From Owenia fusiformis (taxonomy: Eukaryota > Annelida > Polychaeta > Sabellida > Oweniidae), in assembly GCA_903813345.2 (NCBI GenBank), contig CAIIXF020000001.1, positions 11,261,598-11,321,597 of the forward strand: 60,000 bases of DNA, given 5' to 3'. The translations under genes and the position numbers were made by a program. The notes beneath the pieces are model-generated. The model did not search any database and was not told the DNA's origin. It was given only the letters and a program-made list of their open reading frames with translations. Positions 1 through 10,953 of this stretch are shown one piece after another (positions within the stretch are counted from its first letter, which is position 1; each line of letters starts with the position of its first letter).

Positions 1-3000
1 TATATTTAGAAATGCTATGATCTTCTTTGATTTGAATTTTGGCAAAAAGAGTTTTATAGGAGTTCTTCAAGGTTCTATTTTGGCCCTCTCTGTTAGCACT
101 TGAATTACTTTATAACATTCTCTAATACATTTTATATCTAAGACATAATTCAAGAATATATTTCAAGTTTGAATGAGAAAATTGTCAGTCAAGTATCAAT
201 GCAGACATTGAAGTAGTCTTCCAAGGTTCTACCTTAGTCCATTATTATCACAATCTCTTAATAGTATGATGAAATAAGGGCAGGTGGAAAAGAACTTATC
301 AATTATACAGAATTACATGTGGAATTGCACAATATTGTACATTTAAGTACAGATTTTTTACAAAAGCAAACTAAACATGTCTAGAGACTTGCTGGGTTAA
401 GAGCCCCGTGTCGAGTTGTCTACAGTGAGGTCAACAGTAAAGGCCATGTGATGTTGCAGCTATAACACAGCTAATAGCAGAAACAAAGCAACACAAAACC
501 AACTTCTCAATTGTATGGTTTGATATAACTAAGGCAGCAGTGTACCACACAAATGAACTCAACAGCTTTGAAGCATTATAATGTTCCTCAACATGTGATT
601 GGCCTTGAGGTAGAGCACCTTGAAGGTATTCAGTTGAGATTCTTGACTGAAACAGCCAGCCTTTAGAGAAGGGAATCATGGCAGGCTGCATATTACTATT
701 CATGGCAGCTATGAACATCCTTCTGAAAGGAGCCACAAGGAGTGCAATGAATTTAAAATGAGAAATGGTAACCCACATCCAACATACTAGTATCACATTT
801 TCATGGATTGATGGGGTCACTCTAGCAAATGACACTGAAATAGCTATTCTGTGTATCCTCACTGAACTAAAAAACCTAGTAACCTGGGAATCGTATCAAA
901 TGTTGCAGTCTCCTGGAAGCTCCCTGTCATTTCGTTATACAACACTAAATGACACAAAACTTACCCAACCAACTAGGCAAGGCAGGACTGCCTAATAGAA
1001 CATCCAACATATTGACCCAATTGTCACAAGTACTTCAAACTGCCTAAAGAGTCTTAAAGCAACATATGCGATTCAGGCAACAGATTGGAAGGTGACTAAT
1101 TGTAATGACTATTACAATGAAACTCCCTTATTGCCCAAATGACTTGATTGTCATCACATCGGAACAATATGATAGTCCCTTTCCTGGCTGTTAAATTCTG
1201 CTGGAGTTACAGCAACAGAGTGGAACAAGGCTCTCCTAGAAATAGGCCAAACAGAAAAATGGTGACTATGGCTGCATTGTGCAGAGCTGGCTGAATAACT
1301 GAGTGAGGTTTGATCAACCTGTTTTCCAACCTCTCTGAGTTTGTATGCAGCTTGAGGGGTAGAAGCAGAAAAAATGGAAATTAAACTGACAAAAAAGACT
1401 AAAGCTGCTAATCACAACAAAACCTGAAGGATAATAGTGCCACAAGCAATGATACTCCAAAAGTGAACCTTAAACGGCTCCTATGTAATAATGACTTTTA
1501 AAAACTGATTTTGTTGTAAATTAGTGAATGTATATTCCTAATTATAGAACAGCAGTACCAATGATGTTAAATTCATTAAATTAAATAGAGTAACCATTGT
1601 ACCAATTTGTGAGTATACAAAATAAGAAGGGCGTCAGGAATGAACCTTGTTTAACTCCTAATTATTTATTTTGACTTGAGTTCATAACAGTATTATGTGT
1701 AATGTGTGTATGTTGTATACTTCAGCTCTAAACATAGAGATAAACATGTCTAATCATACCCTGATGAAATCATAGCAACCTCTCTATTTTATGATTACAT
1801 TACATTACATAGTGATTCATGTACTACATAAGCATATAATCATACACATATATAAAATATGTTGTGTCCTATATAGTTATAATAATCATATTATAATATC
1901 CAGTTACCTCTGAAGATGGTCTGAATGTACTTATTTGATTTCTGTTGATACACGTTTCTAACTTAATCCTACAGAATGACAAAAATTGACCACAACTTCC
2001 TTTTTCCAATTTTATGGGGTAGGGCACTTTCAACGCTTTTTAAAAAATACTTTCAATTTTTCAATAATTGAAATATTCATATTGTAGTATCAGGCAAAGT
2101 TATTAGATGTTTTTTGAATAATAATTAATGTTATTTGTCATTGCATTCTTTATTTGAACCTAAAAAATGAACATTATTTCCCATTTTACGCCAAATCGTC
2201 ACACTTTGGAGGCTATGGGAGAGGGCTGAAATTCAGTTTAAAAATTTGAAAAAAATTCACTAGACTATTTTCACCTTAAAGAACAACATTTCACCATGAG
2301 AGCATGAATTTTCCAAAAAAAAAGAATTTTGCCCACCCTACATGTTATTTAAGTCATACTTTGTCGGCCATCTTGGATTTTGGGGGGAAGAAGTGAAATA
2401 TTCCGTCGATCACAGGGACAGATTTTTAGAAAAAGGTTTTAAGAAGCAGAAAAGCCAAAGTTTATACTTGTATCACCATCTGAAATATTCTGCCTAATAT
2501 AGGGGTAAATTCCCCCCACTATCTGACATATCTTATGGCCCTGACTAGGTCTAACCTCCATGGTCATTTTGCCTTTGATGTATTAATTTAATAGTTCCGC
2601 AGGTTTTGACCTTATGAATCAATACACACCATCCCTTATCCTCCTGTGACCCCAGGGGGTTCACTCTGAATAATTTGGGTAGATATGTGCAGCATGGGCA
2701 ATTTTGGCTTTCGGTATAACTATAACCCATGGAAACTTGCCAATCTGAGAGGAAAAAAACATGGAAAAATTATCGAAGAAGGGACCTTTTTTAGGTCAAT
2801 ATTCAGTTTTCTAGAAAAAATGGTATTAAATCGGTTGAAATCAGTTGCTGATGCCTTGGACAAATCCCTGGAAAAGTGGATTTTCTAGTCAATTTTAATG
2901 ATATTTCGAGAAATTTTGTTCTAGCAAACTTCAGAGAGGAATTAATCAAGGATCTTTTCAATCTTGAGAGGAAATTGACATTGAAAATATGCCCAAAAAG

Positions 3001-3680
3001 GGGGTCTGTGGCGCAGCACATAGATATCAAATGATATATTGGAGTGAAACCCCCGGGCCTGTGACCATATTCATGGATTATTACGAAAATATTGTAGACC
3101 GCTTTGAAACCAACAGAAAATGCCAGTCAGTTTCTGTCAAAATCGAAATTGCAAATCATATCAGAAAAAGCCAATGAACTAACAAACAGTAGGTTTACAA
3201 TAAATAACTACTTTGCGTGTATACACATGCTATATAAATCAATCAAACAATTTTGTTGACAACAATTTTGTTTCATGTGATTTTACCAGGGACGAACAGA
3301 CACAATGTCGGATTTTTCATTTTAGAAATTGGTAAGTGTAACCTTATTTTACTTGTATAAATGAACGTCTAAACCAAAAATACAATGTTTTCATTATTTA
3401 TTATTATCATTTTCATATTATCATCAAGTATCTGTCACATATTATCATGGAAAATTGATTTGAATCGATCCAAAATTTGCAACCTTTGAAATCATAACAG
3501 GGATGTTAAACTTAATCTGGCCCCAAGTAAGATCAGATTAATAAATAAGCCAGATTAATTTTAACTTGTTGAAATAGGATCTAGTGCGCTATAATAATAC
3601 TAGGGTCTCTGATTATGATAGTTGAAATGCTCAATTCATATTGCCGGTAGAGAAATTCATTATAGATTATTGCCACAATG
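1..3680. other. Gene-free stretch, no recognisable feature
   Basis: I see no exon with conserved protein content and flanking splice sites, and no inverted-repeat element with a target duplication. The longest open frame (431-862, minus, 143 codons) has no recognisable domain and no codon structure that sets it apart from chance. The sequence is AT-rich and looks intergenic or intronic. Old, decayed repeats cannot be excluded. Confidence 0.5.
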
Positions 3681-3683
3681 CTA

Positions 3684-4010
3684 AAGGACGATTCTCGGTT
3701 TGGAGAACAGTCTCCTGGGCTAATAATTTCTTTCATGAAAAATATAGAAATATTACCCAAATTAAACTATGATTATTCAAAAGAGGACATTTAAATAACA
3801 AATTAGTCTGAAGCAGGGATAACGTTCAATTAGACCAATTCAATAAAATACAAGTCTCGATTTTGGGGAAAGAAGTTCATCAGTGTACTGCGCTAATATT
3901 TTTTTGCGAAAAATCTAGAAACATTACCCAAATTAAATTATAATTATTCAAAAGAAGACATTCATTTAGATTGATGAACTTCGTTCTCCAAACCGAGAAT
4001 CGTCCTTTCT
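3684..4010. repeat. Composite direct and inverted repeat
   Basis: A 25-bp stretch beginning AAGGACGATTCTCGG at 3684 returns as its reverse complement at 3986-4010. Between them about 70 bp around ATTACCCAAATTAAA is repeated in direct orientation (about 3719-3790 and 3890-3960). The pattern suggests a degenerate fold-back element or a local inverted duplication. No target duplication was found. Confidence 0.5.
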
Positions 4011-5634
4011 GCCAAATGGTATTGTAATCTGTTTTCAGGGCAAAAATAAGCAAAACAGCATCTAAATTCATTTGCACATCAATGTGATGTTTATTTTTAT
4101 CTTGATTTCTTCAACATTTAAAGGGCTCATCTGTCATTCAACTAAACAACACTCAGGTGACAATTATTGGTAGTGAGAACCATCACCGTTGCGAGCAGTT
4201 TGAATCAAGCTCTAAGCTTATGTTTATACTTTGCTTACAATAACCGTCCTGAGTCAATCGGTTAGTGTATGTATCAGTGTACCCTAAAGAAAGAAATCTA
4301 AAGACCATGCAATATTATATGAAAAAATACATTCAGATTTTAGATGCGAAACATATGGTTAAGGATAAATTTGGGATCATTGATGGGGATGAACTTTTGG
4401 TAATTGGTACAATCCTAGGATTTATCCCAAGATTTGTTCAAATTACATTGAATTCCGATGATCTTTATCCGAGAATTTTTTCACCCATGTAGATGTGGTA
4501 GATTGAGATAAGGATAGAATTTATTCTAAAGATTGTTTAATATCACCGCTGTTAGGATAAATTCCAAGATTAATCCCATAATGCAAAAATGATCATTACC
4601 GGTCTCTTATAATTTAACAAATTAATGAGTGACTAAGCTACTACATTTAACGCAATGTGCTTGCAAATTTTTTTTATTACATCTTAAAATAGGAGTGTGA
4701 CCTTGGGAAATCAGGATATGACATAATATTGCATTAATGTATTTGTGCCAATGCATCTCGGGTTCCCACATAAATATAGTTATTAGACTTCCTGGAATTT
4801 AACATATTAGTCCTTTTACATTAGGTATCATGTAATTACAATACTTAAGACATTTTAATTCTAGTAATTGCTGGTAAAAGATTCATATAAAAGTTAAACC
4901 TTAGTTTTTCTCAGGTAAGAACTTTTCTTAAAATGTAAATCTTCTGTATAAGGGGCTGGGTCAAATCATCGATGTCCGTCAAAAAATGTAATTAATTGGG
5001 TTGGAGGGAAGGGGGTATAATGCTATTTAATTAGGTGACAGACATTGATTTTCATTTTAACGGTGTTTCGTCTTTTGCGATTTCTGCGTTAGTTTTTAAC
5101 AACTGTTCACAGGGGTTTGTAGCTAGACCATTTCTACCTTCACTTTTCGTTCATTGTCATTTTTGTCATTTGGGATTAAATACATCCTGGCATTTTCACA
5201 ATGGTCCAACTGAATCTGTTTGGAAATGTAACGTTCCAGGTAACAACATTTGCATTCATAAAGAAAATCATAAACGTTCTAACTACGAAAAATGTGTAGA
5301 CCTATTTTGACACGTAGGTCAAATGGTGATAGAAAATCATAAATAAACGAAGCAAATCATAAGTGGAAAGGACAAGGTGCAATTATTGGCAAATATCCCT
5401 ATGGTCAAAATGAATCATTCATAGGTGTAACATGAAGAATAAAATGTCATATAATACTTTGGAAAATATTAAAGTGCTCGGACACACATAAGCTGAGATA
5501 GGGATCATTTCATTCAGTAAGGTTGTATTGACTTACATGGGGATGTGCACCATTGACTTAACATGAGGATATCAGCAGATCCCAATAGAGGCCATTGGTT
5601 TCAATTGATTATCACAGAAATACCAAAAATACAC
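4011..5634. other. Gene-free stretch
   Basis: AT-rich sequence without a recognisable gene, RNA or transposon end. Open frames at 4265-4492 and 5035-5310 (plus) have no known domain and no supporting splice context, so I do not call them genes. Confidence 0.45.
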
Positions 5635-5738
5635 TATGACCTGAATCGATTGCAAACTTAATAATTTCACAATACGACACAAATGGTTTATCTCATCAAA
5701 TGTGCAAATATGAAGTTTACAATCGATTCAGGTCATAC
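5635..5738. repeat. Short inverted repeat
   Basis: TATGACCTGAATCGATTG at 5635 is matched by its reverse complement ending at about 5738. The arms are about 24 bp with one mismatch, around a spacer of some 50 bp. It may be a very small MITE remnant or a cruciform-forming sequence. No flanking duplication is evident. Confidence 0.5.
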
Positions 5739-6247
5739 TTAAAATTAAAAGATTGTACATTTTTTCATCATTTTTTCCCCTACAAAATGGCTATAGAAAA
5801 ATGCTCCAAAACCAACTTTTACACTTATCAAATATCATACAAGTTTGTAAAACCAAAGATTATACTATTATATTCCATTATGTAGTAACATATTTGGATA
5901 AGATGCAGGGATGCGAAGGATGTAAATGGATTTTGACAGACACAAAAATACTTCCTGGTTTGGAATCTATGCCTCTACACTTCATGATTGAATTATGACC
6001 CTAATAAGTGGCCTATACATCAATACAGTGCTGAACATAGGTCAACAAGATACTAGTGTGCATATAAATGTAATAATTGAAGCAGAATACTCATTTTGAA
6101 AAATCAGATGAATTATTTTTTTCCCATGGGGAGATCCCAATGGCGGGTGTATAAGGTCCTTTTATTAAGAAAAATTTCATCAACGTTTGACTTTCGTTTG
6201 AAGGGGGAGAGGGGGGTCAATACCTAAATAAGTTTATTGTTATTATT

Positions 6248-6284
6248 AGCTCACATGGTGAGCTTTTGCAATCGCTCACTTGTC

Positions 6285-6344
<60 letters not shown>

Positions 6345-7869
6345 CGTCAACAATAGTGGCACATTTTAAAACCTCTGTCGATAGGATTACTGTTTTAAGT
6401 TATTTCTGTTCAACTTCAATACAGAAAACTCCCCTATGACTCCTGGTTCAAAAGCTCGCCTATTTTCAAAATGGCCGCCATTTTTGTCTCGCGAAATTCA
6501 CTTTTGACTGGCACGTTTTAAAACCTCTGTCGATAGGATTCCTGTATTAAGTTATTTCTGTTCAACATCAATACAGAAAACTCCCCTATGACTCCCGGTT
6601 CAAAATGGCCGCCATTTTTGTCTCGCGAAATTCACTTTTGACCCATTTCCCAGCTTTACAAATAATTTCAGGTGTCCTACATTGTAAAAATCTGTGTCAA
6701 TGTAAAGAGTAGATATATGAAATAATTTTGTTACAAAAAATCAGCGAAAAATTATATCTATTTTTTTATTTTCAGCCATTTTAGTTAACATTGATTTGTC
6801 CATCTGACTTGTGAAATCCACTTTTCCGTCAACAACAGTGGCACGTTTTAAAACCTCTGTCGATAGGATTCCTGTTTTAAGTTATTTCTGTTCATCATCA
6901 ATACAGAATTCAAAACTCCCCTATGACTCCTTGCTCAAAAGCTCGCCTATTTTCAAAATGGCCGCCATTTTTGTCTCGCGAAATTCACTTTTGACCTTTT
7001 TCCTAGCTTTACAAATTATTTCAAGTGTCCTACATTGTAAAAATCCATGTCAATGTAAAGAGTAGATGTATGAAATAATTTTGTTACGAAAAATCAGCAA
7101 AAAATTATATCCATTTTTTTTTTTTTTTTCAGCCATTTTAGTTAACATTGATTTGTCCATCTGTCTCGCAAAATCCACTTTTGGACCATTTGCCTTAAAC
7201 CCTCTGTCGATAGGATTCCTGTTTTAAGTTAATTTTGTTCAACATCAATACAAAAAACTCTCTTATGACTCTTGGTTCAAAAGCTCGCCTATTTTCAAAA
7301 TGGTCACCATTCTTGTCTCTCGAAATTCACTTTTGGCCCATTTCCTAGCTTTACAAATAATTTCAGCTGTCCTGCATTGTAAAGACCATGTCACTGTAAA
7401 GAGTAGTTGTATGAAATCATTTTGTTACAAAAAATCGGCAAAATATTATATCAGTTTTTTATTTTCAGCCATTTTAGTTAACAATGATTCATCCATCTGT
7501 CTCTCAGTCAGTCCAAAAAAGTGGCAAGTTTTAAACCTCTGTTAACAATTTTTAAATCCTCTGTAGATAGGATTCCTGATTTAAAATAATTTTGTTCAAC
7601 ATCAATAAAGAAAACAAACCTGTGACTCCTGCTTCAAAATCTCGCCTAATTTCAAAATGGCCACCATTTTTGTCTCGGGAAATTCACTTTTGGCCCATTT
7701 CCTAGCTTTACAAATAAGTTCAGGTGTCCTGCATTGTAAAAAGCCATGTCTTTGTAAAGAGTAGTTGTATGAAATAATTTTGTCACAAAAAATCTGCAAA
7801 AAATTATACCTGTCTTTTTTATTTTCACTTTTGAGCAACACCATGTGAGCCCAGTACCCACGGTACTAA
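6248..7869 (+). mobile_element. Helentron/HINE-like element, family B
   Basis: The left end holds GCTCACATGGTG (6249-6260). Its exact reverse complement lies near the right end at 7839-7850. It is followed by the perfect hairpin AGTACC-CAC-GGTACT and then CTAA before a T. This fits the asymmetric terminal inverted repeats and 3' hairpin described for Helentron (Helitron2) elements. Behind the left end is a (GTCC/GTCT)n microsatellite (about 6283-6348). The body is four to five diverged copies of a roughly 340-bp unit that contains AAAATGGCCGCCATTTTTGT. No transposase is encoded, so it is non-autonomous. Open frames inside are products of the repeat. Confidence 0.65.
6283..6348. repeat. (GTCY)n microsatellite
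   Basis: A run of GTCC and GTCT tetranucleotides inside the family B element. The same motif type recurs in family A copies at about 8970-9055 and 19460-19525. Elements of the HINE/DINE type are known to carry such microsatellites. Confidence 0.85.
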
Positions 7870-8934
7870 TTTCTTTTTGACAGACATCAATATTTTGACC
7901 CGACCCCTAAACTTTATATGAAGACTCATTTAAGATATTATAAATCATCTGGTTTAAGGATCTTTATTAGATCATTGTTGGGTTGATACTGGTCTATTAT
8001 TTTTTTTCATGCATGCATGTCATCCTTCAACTCAACTATCCAATGAAATACTTAAAGCCATCAGCTCATCCACCAATCAAATTGCAACATTGATTAACAA
8101 TGATTGCTACATTCAGACCTCGAATTGAAATTAAAAAATGACAGAAATTTAATGAGATTTTAAGACATATTGTTATCATAGCCTGACTTCTAATAGTTTG
8201 TATTTCCATCTTTATTCAGCTCATTTCCAACTCCCCGAGTTTACTCCACATTTAAGGGGGTATGTAAATGAAGCTCTTAACTAGGGACAGGCCCTATAAG
8301 ATTGGCACATGCCAAGACACCGGTGGTGCCCAATTTTAGTGACTGGTGTGTACTCCCACAAGTCTTCTTTTAGACAAGACTTGCAAAATTTTTACTCACA
8401 AGTCCTTGTACCAGTTATTCTGAATCTTAGGGTCAGTTAGAAATGTAGAACCAAACTCTTTCCAAAGGGTACATTATTTGTTTGCATATTGCAGACTGTT
8501 TAATACTAAAATAATCAAAATGATTTATTGGATATTTATCTCTGAATGAGATTGTATGCAACACAAAAACAACAGTACAACAACAGATGATGAAATCTGT
8601 ATAGTAAATGTAAAAACAAACAGCAGTTAGCAGACTCCTCGTATACATTGAATTCATTATCATGATATGATGATAAAACCAATTAATTGGGATGTTTTGA
8701 CTGTAGTGCTGAATATGTTGAATGAACAAAGCTAAATAATGTAATAAATGTCAATGAACTGGATTTCTCCCGGATGCCATTAGCTTGTTTATAACAAATG
8801 TTAAAAAATACAGATCATACTGACACATGCAATTCTATTTGCTGCAATGAACAATATGTTTGCTGGTATTTAGTGCAACTATCAGATCACCAATGATTGT
8901 TAACAAAAATAGAATTACCTTCTAAATGTTATTA
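7870..8934. other. Gene-free stretch
   Basis: No recognisable gene or element end. An open frame at 8433-8729 (minus) has no known domain and is not called. Confidence 0.45.
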
Positions 8935-10397
8935 TCCCATCGAACGAAGTTCGGAGGGATATAGGGAACGCCTCCGTCCGTCCGTCCGTACGTCCGTCCG
9001 TACGTCCGTCCGTCCGTACGTCCGTCCGTCCGTACGTACGTACGTCCGTCCGTCCGGGCAATAACTCAAATACCGTTGGCCCGATTTTGTTCATATTTTG
9101 TACAAATATACCCTATGGGGGTAGAAGTTCTGCTCGAAAGCCGATTTTCAAAATGGCCGCTCATTTCAAAATGGTGGCCATTTTAGTGCCAAATTTACAG
9201 TAATTTAGGTGCAATATGTAAAACTGTAATAGCAATATGTTTTAGATGTAAAAAAATTATATAGGACATTAATAAAGCTAGAAATGTAGATATTAAAGAA
9301 GCACATGGCAGCCATCTTGAAAAATGGCGGCCTTTACTCGTTATTTTACGATTTTTGCTGTAACTCGAAAAGTAGTGGAGCGATTTTTTTCATATTTGGT
9401 ATGTGAATACTATAAACATTGCACACTGTCTAAAGACACTTTTGGTAGAAGGCGGCCATTTTGAAAAATGGCCACCATTTTAACGTATTTTACTATAACT
9501 CGAAAAGTAGTGGAGCGATTTTGTTCATATTTGGTATGTGAATACTATAAGCATGACACACTATCCTATGACACTTTTGGTAGAAGGCAGCCATTTTGAA
9601 AAAAAATTTGAAACATGGCCGCCATTTTAACGTATTTTACTATAACTCGAAAAGTAGTGAAGCGCTTTTGTTCACATTTGGTATGTGAATACTATAAGCA
9701 TGGCACACTGTCTAATGATACTTTTGGTAGAAGGCGGCCATTTTTCAAAATGGCCGCCATTTTAACGTATTTTACTATAACTCGAAAAGTAGTGGAGCGA
9801 TTTTGTTCATATTTGGTATGTGAATACTATAAGCATGACACACTGTCCTATGACACTTTTGAAAGAAGGCGGCCATTTTGAAAAAAATTTTGAAAAATGG
9901 CCGCCATTTTAACGTTTTATACTATAACTCGAAAAGTAGTGAAGCGATTTTGATCATATTTGGTATGTGAATACTGTAAGCATGGCACACTGTCTAATGA
10001 CACTTTTGGTAGAAGGCGGTCATTTTTCAAAATGGCCGCCAATTTAACGTATTTTACTATAACTCGAAAAGTAGTGGAGCGATTTTGTTTATATTTGGTA
10101 TGTAAATACTATAAGCACAGCACACTGTCTTATGGCATTTTTGGTAGAAGGTGGCCATTTTGAAAAATGGCCACCATTTTAACTTTTTTACTATAACTTG
10201 AAAAGTAGTGGAGCGATTTTGTTGATATTTGGTATATATGAATACTATAAGCATGGCACATGGTCTAATAACACTTTTGGTAGAAGGCGGCCATTTTGAA
10301 AAATGGCTGCCATTTTTGCTATATACTTTGTTAGTAAAAATGCCATCCATGGCTGTTCGATGGGATTCGCTACGCTTTGGCGTTGCCGTTGTTCTGG
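8935..10397 (+). mobile_element. Helentron/HINE-like element, family A, copy 1
   Basis: It starts A|TCCCATCGAACGAAG, and the reverse complement GTTCGATGGGA lies near the right end at about 10354-10364. That is followed by a hairpin (GCTACGC-TTTG-GCGTTGC) and the terminal CTGG before T. These are the asymmetric inverted ends, 3' hairpin and CTRR terminus of Helitron/Helentron-type elements. Next to the left end is a (GTCC/GTAC)n microsatellite. The core has about seven diverged copies of a 130-150 bp unit with TATAACTCGAAAAGTAGTGG and AAAATGGCGGCCATTTT-like palindromes. The element is non-autonomous, and its internal open frames on both strands are repeat artefacts. Confidence 0.7.
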
Positions 10398-10944
10398 TTT
10401 GAAACATTGAGCCGTTTCTGCAAGGGAAAATATCCTGCCCCCTGCTTTTCACAATTATGGGTTAGGCAGGGACGTAATCGATGCATAAGTATTTTGAACA
10501 TTGGTGTTTCATTGGCCAGAGTTCAGGGGATAACCTTCCAATGTACCATGATCCAGCCCAGTATTTTCATGAAGTGAACTTTTCTTTTATTGGTCTGCGA
10601 CATCATGATAAACCATGACATCTCATTTCTTCTCAGCCTTTCTGATGAAACAGAAAGATGCTATGAGTATCAGAATTGGTCTATGATTTCTATCAGTAAT
10701 GTCATCATTGCTGATTTGTTTAAAAACATTTCTTGATAGTATCGATAAGAAACAAATAGGACGATTCAAAAAAATAAATATGGTTCAAACAACAAAATTT
10801 CCTGATTTTTTTTTAGATAAAGAGAGATGCAAGGAATATGTTGATTAAAACATCATCTATATAGTAAATGTATTTAGATAATACATTGTGGAATAATATA
10901 AAAGTGGTGCATAGAAGTAATTTTGAAGTCAACTATGAACTGTT
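10398..10944. other. Gene-free stretch
   Basis: AT-rich sequence between two mobile elements. Nothing recognisable is seen. Confidence 0.5.
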
Positions 10945-10953
10945 GCTAATAAT

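Noticed and set aside
431-862. 143-codon minus-strand frame, considered as a gene
   Set aside because: No domain, no splice context and no signal peptide that fits. The cysteine- and histidine-rich pattern has no family I recognise.
6283-6348. Tandem tetranucleotide considered as a CRISPR-like or telomeric array
   Set aside because: There is no repeat-spacer structure and no telomere motif. It is a plain microsatellite inside a mobile element.
6811-7861. Several 60-85-codon frames on both strands
   Set aside because: They follow the 340-bp core unit of the family B element and recur with it.
9615-10163. Plus-strand frames of 67-88 codons with repeated LTYFTITRKVVERFC peptide
   Set aside because: The same DNA repeat is read on the other strand. 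There is no start context, splice sites or domain.
10057-10452. 131-codon open frame on the minus strand
   Set aside because: It reads through the tandem core of the family A element. The translation is a repeated peptide produced by the repeat unit, with no gene-like composition.
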